Part shown: positions 49,607 through 57,318 of the stretch, piece after piece
Numbering within the stretch: the stretch's first letter is position 1
Layout: each line of letters begins with the position of its first letter
Origin: Paracoccus aestuarii
GTDB taxonomy: Bacteria > Pseudomonadota > Alphaproteobacteria > Rhodobacterales > Rhodobacteraceae
Length of the DNA: 64,000 nt
Direction of reading: 5' to 3'
NCBI RefSeq assembly: GCF_028553885.1
Contig: NZ_CP067169.1
Location: 1,631,501-1,695,500, forward strand
Translations under genes and position numbers: made by a program
The notes under the pieces: model-generated
The model's input: the letters and a program-made list of their open reading frames with translations, nothing else
What the model was told of the DNA's origin: nothing
Databases searched by the model: none

Positions 49607-50272
49607 TCAGGCGATCTGGCGAAAGACCGGCGACGGCCCGCGATTGTCGAAGAAGGGCACCGTCGCGGGCTTGGGCAGCGGATGGTCGCGCGGCGTGTCG
49701 CGGATCATCTGCGCCAGCTCGGCCAGCACGACCTCGGTGATGAAGGGCAGATCCAGCGACCGCGCCTGATCCAGGGCCACCCATCGCAGATGGGACAGCT
49801 CGTCGCAGGCGGCGCTGAAATCGTCGGGATCGCCGGTGATGTCGGCGGCATCGGCCAGAAAGAAATGCGCGTCGAACCGGCGCGGCCGGCCCGGCGGGGT
49901 GATCGCGCGGAACAGGTAGGTCAGCGCGCCCGCATCGGGCGCCAGCCCCGCGCCGCGATGGCCGGGCCAGCCTTCGGGGGCGGAGCCTGGGCGGCCGATC
50001 AGCAGGCCCGTCTCCTCGGCCAATTCGCGCAGCGCGGCGGCGGCGATGGTGTCGGGCGGCAGGCCCGCATCCGACAGGCGCTGGCGGCAGGCGGCGGCCA
50101 GCGGGCGGGCCAGCCGGACATCGCCGTCCTCCGGATCGACGGCGCCGCCGGGAAAGACGAATTTCGACGGCATGAAGACCGCCGAGGCGCCGCGCATGCC
50201 CATCAGGACCGCCGGGCCGTCGCCGTCGCGGCGGATGACCAGAATGGTGGCCGCGGGGCGGACCTCGGTCAC
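49607..50272 (-). CDS. Nudix hydrolase with a split Nudix box
   Basis: 221 residues, GTG start. The Nudix residues are present (VFPGGAVDPEDGD then AALRELAEETGLLIG), but about 30 residues lie between the usual Gly and the REUxEE helix, as in NUDT19-type proteins. It probably hydrolyses a nucleotide-linked substrate, perhaps CoA derivatives by that resemblance. The start overlaps the DUF983 stop by 4 bases, so the two are co-translated. Confidence 0.88.
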   Translation of the reverse strand: MTEVRPAATILVIRRDGDGPAVLMGMRGASAVFMPSKFVFPGGAVDPEDGDVRLARPLAAACRQRLSDAGLPPDTIAAAALRELAEETGLLIGRPGSAPEGWPGHRGAGLAPDAGALTYLFRAITPPGRPRRFDAHFFLADAADITGDPDDFSAACDELSHLRWVALDQARSLDLPFITEVVLAELAQMIRDTPRDHPLPKPATVPFFDNRGPSPVFRQIA

Positions 50273-50676
50273 GCGCCGACGCCGCTGCTGGACCGGCCGC
50301 CGAAGCCATGCATCCGCCGCGCCCATTGCAGGCCGACCATGCCCCCCTTGATGACCGGCAGCATCGCCAGCGACATCACGATCGCCCCGATCCCGAAGGC
50401 CAGGATCATCGTCATCGCGCTTGGCCGCCACAGCATGAACGAGGCCAGCAGGATCGGCGCCCCCAGATGCGACACGATCAGGATGGTCAGATAGGCCGGC
50501 CCGTCATCGGCGCGTTGATGATGCAGCGCCTCGCCGCAATCGGGGCAGTCGTCGGCGACCTTCAGATAGCGGCTGAAGAGCCGCCCCTGGCCGCAGGCCG
50601 GGCAGCGGCCGCGCGCGCCGCGCAGCATGGCCTGGCCGGTGGGTCGTTCGGTCTGGGTGGCGGGCATTGCGGTCAT
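50269..50676 (-). CDS. DUF983 membrane protein with zinc ribbon
   Basis: 135 residues. The N-terminal zinc ribbon has CPACGQGRLF and CPDCGEAL, followed by two membrane helices (about 60-80 and 87-110). DUF983 proteins are widespread in alphaproteobacteria and unassigned. Coupled to the Nudix gene downstream. The PleD-like gene on the same strand ends 66 bases upstream. Confidence 0.9.
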   Translation of the reverse strand: MTAMPATQTERPTGQAMLRGARGRCPACGQGRLFSRYLKVADDCPDCGEALHHQRADDGPAYLTILIVSHLGAPILLASFMLWRPSAMTMILAFGIGAIVMSLAMLPVIKGGMVGLQWARRMHGFGGRSSSGVGA

Positions 50677-50742
50677 GACCTGTCCTCTGCGCGGCTGTCA
50701 CCCTGACAGTAAGGCATTCGGGCGGCGGCTGGAAAGGGGCCC

Positions 50743-52128
50743 CTATGCCGCACGGTCGGGGCAATCGGCGACGACGCAGTTGCGCCCCGCCGATTTCGCC
50801 GCCAGCAGGGCGCGGTCCGCCCGTTCGACCGCGATGCGGGCCAGATGGTCGGGCCAGATATCCTCGCCCGGCAGGATGCAGGCCACCCCGACCGAGGCGG
50901 TGACCCGGATCGCCCCGCCCCCCGACAGGGCCGGCAGCGCAACCCGGCGGGCCTGGACGCAGCGGCGCAGGCGTTCGGCCAGGTGACGCGCCGCATCGGG
51001 CGGGCAGTCGTCTATCACGGCCATGAACTCCTCGCCGCCCATGCGGGCCAGGATGCCCGCGCCGCCGATGCAGTCCTGCAGGCGCTGCGCGATCTCGGCC
51101 AGGACCGCGTCGCCGGCCGTGTGGCCGTGGGAATCGTTGACCGTCTTGAAATGATCGAGGTCGATGGCGAAGACCGCAAAGGCCCGCCGGTCCCCCGCCG
51201 CGCGTTGGGCGATGTCGCGCAGCCGCGGCAGCGCATAGCGGCGGTTGTGCAGCCCGGTCAGCGGATCGGTCATCGCCCAGAGCATCTGCTGCTGCATGTC
51301 GGCGCGGCGCTGGTCGGACCGCGACTTGCGCGACAGCAGCACCTTGAGCGACATGGCGGCGGCCTGGGCCGCGGCCTCGCTGCCCAGGGTCTCGGGGATG
51401 ACCTCGCCCGCGCCCAGATCCAGCGCGATGGCCGACAGCTCGGCCCGGTCGGGGGCGATCGCGATGACGAAGCCCGCATCGCGCGACCCTTGGCGCGACC
51501 GCAGTTCCGACAGCAGCCGCAGCCCGTCGCCGCGCCCCCGGATATCGGCCGAGATGACATAGAGATCCGCCGTCCGCCCCTTGGTCGCCGCCGCCAGCGC
51601 CTCGTCCGCGTCGCGGATCTCGAACCGGCAGGACATCCGGCCGGACAGCATCTGGCGCCAGCGCTGCGCGCGGCCCGGATTGTCGGCCACCAGCGCGATC
51701 AGCGGGCTGGCCGCATGGGTGAAGCCCGCCGCCTGTTCGGCCATGCCGGCCTGTTTCTCGGGCAGGTCCGAATCGCGCAGGATGTTGCGGATGCGCGCCA
51801 TCAGCATCTGGTCGTCCACATCCGGCTCCAGCGTGGCCGTCGCGCCGGCCTGCAGCGCGGCCAGCCGGTGATCGATGTCGACCAACATGATCACGGGAAT
51901 TTCCGCACTTATCTGATCGCGCGTGATCTGACGGCACAAATCAACTGCTTCCATGTCAGGCAAACCGCCCCCGATAACGATGATCTCGGGGGGGGCATCG
52001 TGAAACTGGCCAAAGACTTCTGCAGCCGAAGATACTGCGACCACATCATAGCACGCAGCCGCGAGCCGCACCTTGAGTGTGATGCGCGTTGACGCGATAC
52101 CTTCTGCAAGCACAATGCGCGCAGTCAT
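50743..52128 (-). CDS. PleD-like diguanylate cyclase with degenerate receivers
   Basis: 461 residues from the ATG at 52128. Layout: receiver 1 (1-120), receiver 2 (about 140-265), GGDEF domain (about 285-455). The cyclase is intact (DPLTGLHNRRYAL, FAIDLDHFKTVNDSHGH, RMGGEEF with GGEEF at 364-368) and should make c-di-GMP. Receiver 1 is damaged: the phosphorylated Asp is Gly53 in IIVIGGGLPD, the acidic pair reads AEG, and the conserved Lys is replaced in ATLEPDVD. No RxxD inhibition site precedes GGEEF. So normal phospho-activation is unlikely. A second cyclase is encoded 1 kb away on the other strand. Confidence 0.9.
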   Translation of the reverse strand: MTARIVLAEGIASTRITLKVRLAAACYDVVAVSSAAEVFGQFHDAPPEIIVIGGGLPDMEAVDLCRQITRDQISAEIPVIMLVDIDHRLAALQAGATATLEPDVDDQMLMARIRNILRDSDLPEKQAGMAEQAAGFTHAASPLIALVADNPGRAQRWRQMLSGRMSCRFEIRDADEALAAATKGRTADLYVISADIRGRGDGLRLLSELRSRQGSRDAGFVIAIAPDRAELSAIALDLGAGEVIPETLGSEAAAQAAAMSLKVLLSRKSRSDQRRADMQQQMLWAMTDPLTGLHNRRYALPRLRDIAQRAAGDRRAFAVFAIDLDHFKTVNDSHGHTAGDAVLAEIAQRLQDCIGGAGILARMGGEEFMAVIDDCPPDAARHLAERLRRCVQARRVALPALSGGGAIRVTASVGVACILPGEDIWPDHLARIAVERADRALLAAKSAGRNCVVADCPDRAA

Positions 52129-52237
52129 GGGTCCATCCAGAAAATCGAGAGAATCCGAGTTTAACTGTAGCCTCAAATGCTTAATAAAGAGTTTTTTGGC
52201 CTCTGCGCCTTACGAAAATGCGACAGGAGAGGGCATC

Positions 52238-52528
52238 ATGGGGTTTTCCGCCGATCGGGCATCGGATCTGGCCATGCGGATCCTTCTGGAGATGGCCGAG
52301 CGCCCCGAGGATGTGGCGGGTTTCCTGGGCACATCGGGACTGCAGGCCTCGGAGTTGCGCAACCTGGCGCAGCGGCCCGACATCGCCTTGTTCCTGCTGG
52401 ATTTCATCGCCGAGGATGACGACCGGATCCTGCGCTTTTCCGCGGCGCTCGGGCTGCGTCCCCAGGACATCATGGCGGCGCGCACCGCGCTGTCGGGACC
52501 GGGCAGCTATGGCTGGGCGGCCGACTAG
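52238..52528 (+). CDS. DUF3572 protein
   Basis: 96 residues from the ATG at 52238 behind CAGGAGAGGG. All-helical: ASDLAMRILLEMAERPED, FLGTSGLQASELRNLAQR and ILRFSAALGLRPQDI. Family of unknown function, found as a single small protein in Rhodobacterales and Rhizobiales. It is divergent from the PleD-like gene and 70 bases before the H-NOX-like gene, so it may belong to the same transcript. Confidence 0.85.
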   Translation: MGFSADRASDLAMRILLEMAERPEDVAGFLGTSGLQASELRNLAQRPDIALFLLDFIAEDDDRILRFSAALGLRPQDIMAARTALSGPGSYGWAAD

Positions 52529-52598
52529 CGGATTTTCGCCGCGAATTTCCGTTTTCTTTACGACCAGGGACTAGTCTGACCTTCGAATCGAGGTGGAC

Positions 52599-53165
52599 AT
52601 GAACGGTCTGGTCAATCGCGCGATCGAGGAATTCCTGCGATCGACATATGGGGATGCGCTGGTCGCGGCCGTGGTGGATGACGCGATCGCGGCGGACAGC
52701 CTGCTGTCGGGGTCGGGAACGACCTTCGGCACCGAGGCGCTGGATCGCGCCGCCTTCCGGCTGGCCAAGCCGCGATCCGAGATGTTCGAGGATCTGGGCG
52801 CCTGGATGACCCGGGTCGAGCCGATCCGGCGGCTGCTGCGCTTCTCGGGGCGGGATTTCCGCGACTTCCTGCTGCGGCTGGACGAATTGCCGGGCCGCGC
52901 GCATCTGGTCCTGCCGCGGCTGGTCCTGCCCAGGCTGCAGGTCGAGGCGGAGGGACAGGCGGTCTGGCTGCAGTTCCCCGAACCCGACGAGGTCTGGCAG
53001 AACCTGCTGGTCGGCCTGATCCGCGGCATGGCCGACGATTACGGCGCGCTGTCGCTGATCTCGGTCGAGGACGGGATGATCCGCATCGACATCTGGGACG
53101 AGCGCTTCGCCGAGGGGCGGCTGTTCACGCTGGACGCCCAGGCCCAGCCCGGGGTGCCGCTGTGA
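52599..53165 (+). CDS. H-NOX-like protein lacking the haem ligand
   Basis: 188 residues. The fold follows H-NOX (haem nitric oxide/oxygen binding) throughout: MNGLVNRAIEEFLRSTYG at the start, LGAWMTRVEPIRRLLRF, RDFLLRLDELPGRAHLVLP, and LLVGLIRGMADDYG. Key residues are missing. In sGC the proximal His lies in LDxLH; here that position is Pro98, and a His appears only at 102. The YxSxR propionate motif reads FPEPD (126-130). Canonical haem binding is therefore doubtful. The ATG at 52599 follows GAGGTGG. The gene overlaps the cyclase start, so both are made together. Confidence 0.8.
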   Translation: MNGLVNRAIEEFLRSTYGDALVAAVVDDAIAADSLLSGSGTTFGTEALDRAAFRLAKPRSEMFEDLGAWMTRVEPIRRLLRFSGRDFRDFLLRLDELPGRAHLVLPRLVLPRLQVEAEGQAVWLQFPEPDEVWQNLLVGLIRGMADDYGALSLISVEDGMIRIDIWDERFAEGRLFTLDAQAQPGVPL

Positions 53166-54178
53166 TGCCCGAGGCGCGGCTGGACCCGCGGGCGTTGCAG
53201 GACCTGCTGCCCATGCATCTGTGGCTGGACGATGCGGGGCGCGTCCTGTCGGTGGGACGGACGCTGGCCAAGCTGGTCCCGGGCGTGGCGGGGGATGCGG
53301 GCGGCGCACCCGACCGGCATCTGGCCCAGCATCTGGCCTGCGCGCGGCCGGGGCAGGGGCCCTGTTCGCTGGCCGCGATCCGGGCGGCGGTGGACCGGCA
53401 TCTGCGCCTGTTCCTGCGTGTGGTGGCCACGCCGGATGTCGTGCTGCGCGGCCACGGGGTGCGGATGGGCGACGGCACGATGCTGGTCAATCTGGGCTTC
53501 GGGATCGGGCTGCACCGCGCGATCCGCGCGGCGGATCTGACCGATGACGACTTCGCCCCCTCCGAGCTGGCGATGGAGCTGCTGTTCCTGCACGAGGCCA
53601 ATCGCGCCGTCCTGACCGAGCTGTCGCGCTTCAACGACCAGCTGGCCCAATCGCGCGAGGTCGCGCTGCAGCAAGCGCAAACCGATCCGCTGACCGGCCT
53701 CTTCAACCGCCGCGGGCTGGAGATCGCGCTGGACCGGGCGCTGCGCAGCCCCATGGACCGCCCCGAGACCTGCCCGCTGCCTTTTGCGCTGATCCATCTG
53801 GACCTCGATCATTTCAAGCAGGTGAATGACAGCCTGGGCCACCAAGCGGGCGACGACCTGCTGCGGGCCGTGGGGGCGGTCCTGCGGTCCCAGATCCGCA
53901 AGGCGGACACGGCCGCGCGCATCGGTGGCGACGAATTCGTCATGATCGTCAAGGGCATGACCTCGCGCGCGGGGTTGGAGCAGCTGACGCAGCGCATCAT
54001 CCGGGCGGTGGGCGACCTCTCTCCGCCCGAACTGGGGGTGCTGAAGGTCTCGGCCAGCCTCGGGGTGGTGATCTGGGCCCCCGGCGGCACGACGGACCCG
54101 ATCGCGCTGCTGGCCTTGGCGGATGCCGAGCTTTACCGGGCGAAGGAGGCCGGGCGCGGCTGCGCGCGGATCGCCTGA
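53165..54178 (+). CDS. HNOBA-GGDEF diguanylate cyclase
   Basis: 337 residues. The N-terminal 145 resemble the HNOBA (PAS-like) domain that follows H-NOX in soluble guanylate cyclases (LLPMHLWLDDAGRVLSVG, VVLRGHGVRMGDGTMLVNLG, LHEANRAVLTELSRFNDQLA). A short coiled coil (about 135-172) leads to an intact GGDEF domain (DPLTGLFNRRGLE, HLDLDHFKQVNDSLGH, RIGGDEF with GGDEF at 254-258). RKAD (245-248) is a standard I-site, so c-di-GMP product inhibition is expected. The start is the ATG at 53165; a GTG one codon earlier overlaps the H-NOX stop. Confidence 0.87.
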   Translation: MPEARLDPRALQDLLPMHLWLDDAGRVLSVGRTLAKLVPGVAGDAGGAPDRHLAQHLACARPGQGPCSLAAIRAAVDRHLRLFLRVVATPDVVLRGHGVRMGDGTMLVNLGFGIGLHRAIRAADLTDDDFAPSELAMELLFLHEANRAVLTELSRFNDQLAQSREVALQQAQTDPLTGLFNRRGLEIALDRALRSPMDRPETCPLPFALIHLDLDHFKQVNDSLGHQAGDDLLRAVGAVLRSQIRKADTAARIGGDEFVMIVKGMTSRAGLEQLTQRIIRAVGDLSPPELGVLKVSASLGVVIWAPGGTTDPIALLALADAELYRAKEAGRGCARIA

Positions 54179-54247
54179 CCGAAAAGATCGCCGGTCTGTC
54201 GCGCAAGCGACAACCCGCCGCATCCCCCGCGCTAGGGTTGGGATGCC

Positions 54248-54336
54248 GACCGAGGGTGTGTTCACGGTTTCCGTTTAGTGTTTCATGCACCCTCGGTCTG
54301 CCCCCTCGCGATGGCGGGGCGGGCCGGTTTTTTGTC
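54248..54336 (+). other. perfect 11-bp inverted repeat between cyclase and Crp/Fnr gene
   Basis: GACCGAGGGTG (54248-54258) and CACCCTCGGTC (54288-54298) pair perfectly around a 29-base loop. A CCCTCGC-type small stem and six T (54328-54333) follow, so the whole may terminate the cyclase transcript. The T-run is 8 bases beyond the second stem, which lowers confidence. Confidence 0.45.
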
Positions 54337-54364
54337 TGTCATATGGAAATGTCGACGCTATAGT
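54336..54364 (+). promoter_or_regulatory. promoter of the Crp/Fnr gene
   Basis: CTGTCA (54336-54341), 17-base spacer, TATAGT (54359-54364), 28 bases before the ATG. Good match for this genome. Confidence 0.6.
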
Positions 54365-54392
54365 CGGAACAGGACCAAGGGCGGATGGGACG

Positions 54393-55166
54393 ATGGACGG
54401 CCAGATCCAACAGGCAGAGGCGGCACCCGCGCGGCGTTCTGCGCAGGCGACCGATTGGCTGGGCGTGCTGCAGCGCACCCGCCCGGCGCTGCTGCGGGGC
54501 ATGACGGATCAGGCGATGGCCGCGATGCTGTCCGAGGCCCGCATCCAGCAATTCCGCAAGCCCCTGACCCTGCTGCGTCAGGGCGAGCCCGCCGAATGGG
54601 GATATCTGATCCTGCGCGGCCGGATCGAGGTCAGCTATATCGACATCAACGGCAACCGCGTCCTGGCCCATCTGGCCCAGCCCGGCGAGGTTCTGGGCGA
54701 GGTCGAGCAGTTCTCGGGCCGGACCTGCGCGGCCAACTGCACGACCCTGCGCGACACGACGGTGATGCTGTTCGATGCGGGGCTGATCCTGCGATACCTG
54801 CCCGCGGACCTGCTGATGCGGAACTTCGCGGGGATATTCCACGACCGCCTGACGCGCGACAACCGCCAGCATTCCGTGGCGATGTTCTATGATGCCGAGG
54901 ACCGCATCCGCATCCACCTGCTGTCCATGACAACCCCCGACACGCCCGAGGTCGCGCTGAGCCAGGCCGATCTGGCCGGATTCGCGGGCTGTTCGCGCCA
55001 GACCGTGAACAAGACCCTGTCGCAGCTGCGCGCCGATGGCGTGGTCGAGATGGGGCGCGGCGCCATCCGCATCCTGGACCGCGACCGCCTGCAGGCCGCC
55101 CGCCCGGGGGGCGAGCAGATCTTGCTGGACGAGGCCGCGACCGGCCCGCATATGCCGAAGGTGTGA
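54393..55166 (+). CDS. Crp/Fnr-family regulator
   Basis: 257 residues from the ATG at 54393. A cyclic-nucleotide-type beta-roll (about 45-140, RQGEPAEWGYLILRGRIEVS, HLAQPGEVLGEVEQFSG), a long dimer helix and an HTH at about 189-216 (SQADLAGFAGCSRQTVNKTL). No N-terminal Cys cluster, so it is not an oxygen-sensing Fnr. The effector is unknown; two Cys lie in the roll (TCAANCTT). Its position after the H-NOX-like/cyclase pair makes a role in the same response attractive, but its own promoter shows it can be expressed separately. Confidence 0.88.
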   Translation: MDGQIQQAEAAPARRSAQATDWLGVLQRTRPALLRGMTDQAMAAMLSEARIQQFRKPLTLLRQGEPAEWGYLILRGRIEVSYIDINGNRVLAHLAQPGEVLGEVEQFSGRTCAANCTTLRDTTVMLFDAGLILRYLPADLLMRNFAGIFHDRLTRDNRQHSVAMFYDAEDRIRIHLLSMTTPDTPEVALSQADLAGFAGCSRQTVNKTLSQLRADGVVEMGRGAIRILDRDRLQAARPGGEQILLDEAATGPHMPKV

Positions 55167-55426
55167 CCGCAGCCCGCGCATCGGGGGCTGAGAACGGGCG
55201 CCATTTGCGCTATCTGAGCCCGGACCCCTGACCGGAGCCCGCATGTCGCATTCCCCCGACCCCGCCGCCGTTCCCGACGCATCGCAGGCCCCGCGCCCCG
55301 GACCGAGCCACCCAGCCCCGACCCGCGTCAAGCGGACCTGCCCACGGGCCGCGCGGCGACCGCTATGCGCGCGAGCTGGAACGGCACCTGGACTGGCTGG
55401 ACAGCTTCACCTCGACCGCGCTTGGC

Positions 55427-56569
55427 GTGCTGTCGGCGGCATCGGGGATCTACACCTATCTGGGCGTGCGCACGCTGCTGGACGATCCGGGCCTGTGGAC
55501 GACCTTCGCGGCGCTGGCCTATTCGATCGCCGTCTCGGTGGGGATCTTCGTCTTCTGGTCCTATCTGCTGCGGCTGCTGCCGGCGGTGCGCTCGGCGGCC
55601 TCTCGGATCGGGCTGATGCTGACCATGGTGCTGGGCTCGCTGGCGATCATCGCCATGTCCTCATGGCTGAACGCCGCCGCCTTGGCCGGGGGCGCGGCGG
55701 TCGAGACGCATATGGCGACCACGGTCCAGAACTATCAGACCTCGCTGGAACGCGCCCATGCCAATGCGGTGGCCGGACAGTCGCTGTCGCGCGACGTGGC
55801 CCGCGTCCGCCAGAGCTTTGCCGACCTGTCCGAACAGGAGGCCGGCGGCACGCTGTCGGGCTTTTCCGGCCGCGGCGCGGTGTTCCGCGTGCTGATCCAG
55901 AAACAGGCCGAGCTGCAGGCGCTGGAGGATCAGCTGACCGGCGTCGACGCCCCGATCGACCAGACCTTCGCGCAAGGCAACGCGATCCTGTCGCGGATGC
56001 GCGGCATCTCGGTCGAGCCGGGGCCGCTGCAGGACCGCACCGTGCGCTTTTCCAGCGACGCGGTCGAGCTGGCGGGCCTGATCACCCAGCTGCGCCAGCT
56101 GAACCCCGCGCCTTTGGTCAGCCGTGCGGCGCAGGACCTGTCGGATGCGGTGATCCTGCCCGAGCTGGACGGCGCCACCGCCGCGACCCGGGCGGGCCAG
56201 ACATCCACCATCAACGCGGTGCTGGGCCTGGTGCAACAGCGCGCCCAGACCCTGGACCGCGCCGCGGCCGAGGTCATGGCCCTGCCGGACCCGGACGAGG
56301 CGCTCTATACCCCGCTTTCGGCGGCGGATGCGGTCATCACCTATGCGCGCAACTTCGTGCCGGCCTGGGCGGGGGCGATCTCGATCGACCTGCTGCCGGC
56401 GGTGCTGGTCTTCATCATCATGGTGGTCCAGGCCGCGATCCGCGCCGGGCGCGGCGAGGGGCACAGCGACGACCGCATGACCGTGGGCGAGCTGCGCGCC
56501 GCGCTGATCGCATCCGACATGCTGCGCCAGGCCGAACAGGGCGCGTCGCCGCGCGACGGCAGGGGCTGA
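55427..56569 (+). CDS. membrane protein with a coiled periplasmic region; N-terminus out of frame
   Basis: 380 residues from the GTG at 55427. Coding clearly begins earlier in this frame (about 55340, GDRYARELERHLDWLDSF with typical codon use), but no start codon exists there; an ATG at 55243 behind GGAGCC lies in another frame, about 100 bases upstream. A base gain or loss in between (mutation or sequencing error) would join them. Membrane segments: about 25-47 and 60-80, and 327-347 near the end; the middle is helical (QAELQALEDQLTGVDAPI). Family not recognised. The next gene is 4 bases on. Confidence 0.65.
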   Translation: MLSAASGIYTYLGVRTLLDDPGLWTTFAALAYSIAVSVGIFVFWSYLLRLLPAVRSAASRIGLMLTMVLGSLAIIAMSSWLNAAALAGGAAVETHMATTVQNYQTSLERAHANAVAGQSLSRDVARVRQSFADLSEQEAGGTLSGFSGRGAVFRVLIQKQAELQALEDQLTGVDAPIDQTFAQGNAILSRMRGISVEPGPLQDRTVRFSSDAVELAGLITQLRQLNPAPLVSRAAQDLSDAVILPELDGATAATRAGQTSTINAVLGLVQQRAQTLDRAAAEVMALPDPDEALYTPLSAADAVITYARNFVPAWAGAISIDLLPAVLVFIIMVVQAAIRAGRGEGHSDDRMTVGELRAALIASDMLRQAEQGASPRDGRG

Positions 56570-56573
56570 GCCG

Positions 56574-57308
56574 GTGCGGCTGCTCTCCTCTCCGCAGCGG
56601 GCGATCCGGGCGGTGCTGCTGTCGCAGGTGCTGATGGCGGGGCTGATCGTGGGCCTGGACCTGTGGCGCGCCCCGGGATCGGCGGCGCCGGGCCTCTATG
56701 CCCCGCCCGCCCAAGGGCCGAACGTGCGCCCCTATCGCCCCGACCTGCGCCCCGCCGACCCCGCACGGCCCGGCGCCCCCGCCATGCGCCAGATGCCCGA
56801 GCGCCTGCAATTCGATGTCGAGGATGACCGCATCCGCATCATCGGCCAGATCGCGCCGGGCGATGCGGACCGTTTCGTCGAATGGCTGGACCGGGCGCGT
56901 CCGGTCGCGGTGCAGGTGGCGCTGGACAGCTCCGGCGGGTCGGTCTCGGACGCGGTGGCGATCGGGCGGACGATCCGCGGCGCGGCCCTGACCACGCGGG
57001 TCGAGGACGGGGCCGTCTGCCTGTCGGCCTGCCCCTATATCCTGGCCGGCGGCACCGAGCGCCGGGTCGAGACCGGCGGCGTGGTCGGCGTGCACCAGCA
57101 TTATTTCGGCCAGAACACCTTTCTGCCGGCCTTCATGGCGGTCAGCGACCTGCAGCGCGCGCAGGCGGGGGTGATGGAATACCTGGTCCAGATGGGGGTC
57201 GATCTGCGCCTGATGACTCACGCCCTGCGCACACCCCCCGCCGAGATCAATGTGCTGGAGCCCGACCTGATGGCCGAGCTGCGCCTGACCACCACGGCCG
57301 AGGGGTGA
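56574..57308 (+). CDS. ClpP-fold periplasmic protein (COG3904-like)
   Basis: 244 residues, GTG start. A membrane helix at about 10-30 anchors it, followed by a Pro-rich linker (38-70). The ClpP/crotonase-like domain carries VALDSSGGSVSDAVAIG (oxyanion) and VCLSACPYILAGG, where Ser151 fits the nucleophile, and VGVHQHYFGQ, whose His174 is at the right distance (23 residues; 25 in ClpP). It may be a peptidase or a binding scaffold. It probably forms an operon with the membrane protein upstream. Confidence 0.75.
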   Translation: MRLLSSPQRAIRAVLLSQVLMAGLIVGLDLWRAPGSAAPGLYAPPAQGPNVRPYRPDLRPADPARPGAPAMRQMPERLQFDVEDDRIRIIGQIAPGDADRFVEWLDRARPVAVQVALDSSGGSVSDAVAIGRTIRGAALTTRVEDGAVCLSACPYILAGGTERRVETGGVVGVHQHYFGQNTFLPAFMAVSDLQRAQAGVMEYLVQMGVDLRLMTHALRTPPAEINVLEPDLMAELRLTTTAEG

Positions 57309-57318
57309 CGACTTACTG

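Noticed and set aside
52162..52188. Two TTAA sequences between the PleD-like and DUF3572 genes as a CtrA site
   Set aside because: The spacing is 16 bases instead of 7.
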